Shown here piece by piece: positions 5,119-5,867 of a DNA stretch of 5,867 nucleotides. Numbering within the stretch: the first letter of the stretch is position 1; each line of letters begins with the position of its first letter. The notes under the pieces were generated by a model that was not told the origin of the DNA, ran no database searches, and worked only from the letters and a program-made list of their open reading frames with translations. The position numbers and the translations under genes are program-made. Source of the DNA: Synergistaceae bacterium (GTDB lineage Bacteria > Synergistota > Synergistia > Synergistales > Aminobacteriaceae); contig WRKN01000163.1 in NCBI GenBank assembly GCA_009778055.1, forward strand, positions 1-5,867, read 5' to 3'.

Positions 5119-5867
5119 ATGTATAAAATACTGATGGAAACGCCGTTTGGTTTTGTGGTTGAGCTGGATGGCGAATCTCCTTACCGAAGGCAAAGGCCTT
5201 ACGATATTTTCATTAACGGCAAGTTTCGAGCGCGCGGCGACGGAAATATTTTCAGCGCGTTCGGCTTGGCGCCCAATACCGAGTACGACATCGAAATAAA
5301 GGGTTTGGATAAGCCCCTCCGCTTTGTACGCAGGACGCAAAGGGCGGGTTATGTTATAAACGTCCGCGACTTCGGCGACTTTAGTGACTTTGGCGAGTCC
5401 GGCGACGGCAAAAAAAACGATACCCTTGCCGTCAACTCCGCCATATACACCGCGCCCGTCGGTTCCGTGGTCAGGTTTCCTCGCGGGGTGTACCTCGTCG
5501 GCAGCGTGATGTTAAAGAGCGGCGTCGATATTTACCTTGAGGAGGGCGCGGAATTGCGGCAAAGCCCCGACCGCTGGGACTTAGCCGTCATAAAGGGTTA
5601 CCAGAAGAGCTACGGCCACGAAGAAGCCGTCGCAAACGCAAGTTGGGAGGGCAACCCGCTCGACAGCTACGTCAGCCTTATCTACGGCAGAGACGTGAGG
5701 GATGTCCGCGTTTACGGCGCCGGCGCGTTAAACGGCAGCGGGCGGGAGAGCGGCTTCTGGAACGAGCCGAAGGTCAAGAAAACGGCGTGGAGGCCGCGAA
5801 ACGTATTTTTAGCTTACTGCTGTAATATCACCCTTGCCGGGATTACCAGCGGAAACAGCGCGGCATG
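5119..5867 (+). CDS. Glycoside hydrolase family 28 (polygalacturonase/exo-polygalacturonase type), N-terminal part; runs off right edge
   Basis: The first 249 residues of a GH28 enzyme, which hydrolyses alpha-1,4 galacturonate links in pectin fragments, are visible. Residues 1-75 look like a fibronectin-III-type domain (YDIFINGKFRARG..., then GLAPNTEYDIEI at 49-60), as in some bacterial exo-polygalacturonases. The beta-helix entry follows: VINVRDFG (79-86), GDGKKNDT (95-102), VRFPRGVYLVGSVMLKSGVDIYLEEGAELRQSPD (118-151), VRVYGAGALNGSG (196-208) and RPRNVFLAYCCNITLAGIT (225-243). The last visible codons read NSAA plus TG, the usual 'NS..W' approach to the substrate cleft. The catalytic Asp motifs (NTD, DD, GHG, RIK) lie beyond the edge and cannot be checked. 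There is no signal peptide, so the enzyme is probably cytoplasmic and acts on imported oligomers. ATG at 5119 has GAGG (5107-5110) 8 bases upstream and begins 3 bases after the RDD stop. Confidence 0.88.
   Translation, partial: MYKILMETPFGFVVELDGESPYRRQRPYDIFINGKFRARGDGNIFSAFGLAPNTEYDIEIKGLDKPLRFVRRTQRAGYVINVRDFGDFSDFGESGDGKKNDTLAVNSAIYTAPVGSVVRFPRGVYLVGSVMLKSGVDIYLEEGAELRQSPDRWDLAVIKGYQKSYGHEEAVANASWEGNPLDSYVSLIYGRDVRDVRVYGAGALNGSGRESGFWNEPKVKKTAWRPRNVFLAYCCNITLAGITSGNSAA
5368..5394 (+). repeat. Three imperfect 9-bp tandem repeats inside the GH28 gene
   Basis: GACTTCGGC, GACTTTAGT and GACTTTGGC follow each other in frame and encode DFG-DFS-DFG (residues 84-92). The family normally has a single DFGA.GDG at this point, so the two extra units look like a local in-frame duplication that lengthens the turn leading into the beta-helix. 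Confidence 0.7.

Overview
The window holds two divergently transcribed operons meeting at a 133-bp shared promoter region (1476-1608). By eye the coding DNA is roughly 50-60% GC, with tightly packed genes and good Shine-Dalgarno sites. Two things point to a diderm (Gram-negative-type) bacterium: the solute-binding protein has a signal peptide without a lipobox, and the first left-hand gene is an RND-like periplasmic adaptor with a TolC-docking-type hairpin tip. No rRNA or lineage marker is present, so I cannot name the phylum.

Left operon (minus strand, 1475 down past position 1). An RND/HlyD-type periplasmic adaptor of 389 aa overlaps by one base (TAATG) a second, different adaptor that runs off the left edge. 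The 102 visible residues of the second one closely resemble the HlyD-like secretion protein of NHLM (nitrile-hydratase-leader microcin / proteusin) peptide export systems. The window therefore probably shows the beginning of a RiPP or peptide export locus whose peptidase/ABC transporters and precursor peptides would lie to the left.

Right operon (plus strand, 1609 past position 5867). The genes in order are a periplasmic sugar-binding protein resembling TogB, two MalF/MalG-class permeases (TogM/TogN-like), a small RDD-family membrane protein, and the start of a family 28 glycoside hydrolase (polygalacturonase type) with an N-terminal fibronectin-III-like domain and no signal peptide. Read together: oligogalacturonides from pectin are captured in the periplasm, imported by the ABC transporter, and trimmed in the cytoplasm by the GH28 enzyme. 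The transporter's ATPase is not in the window, and the role of the RDD protein is unknown.

The intergenic region carries a clear sigma70-type promoter for the right operon (TTGACT-17 bp-TATGCT) and an extended -10 promoter (TGATATAAT) for the left one. No insertion sequence, CRISPR array, tRNA or rRNA is visible, and no gene-free stretch exceeds 300 bases.
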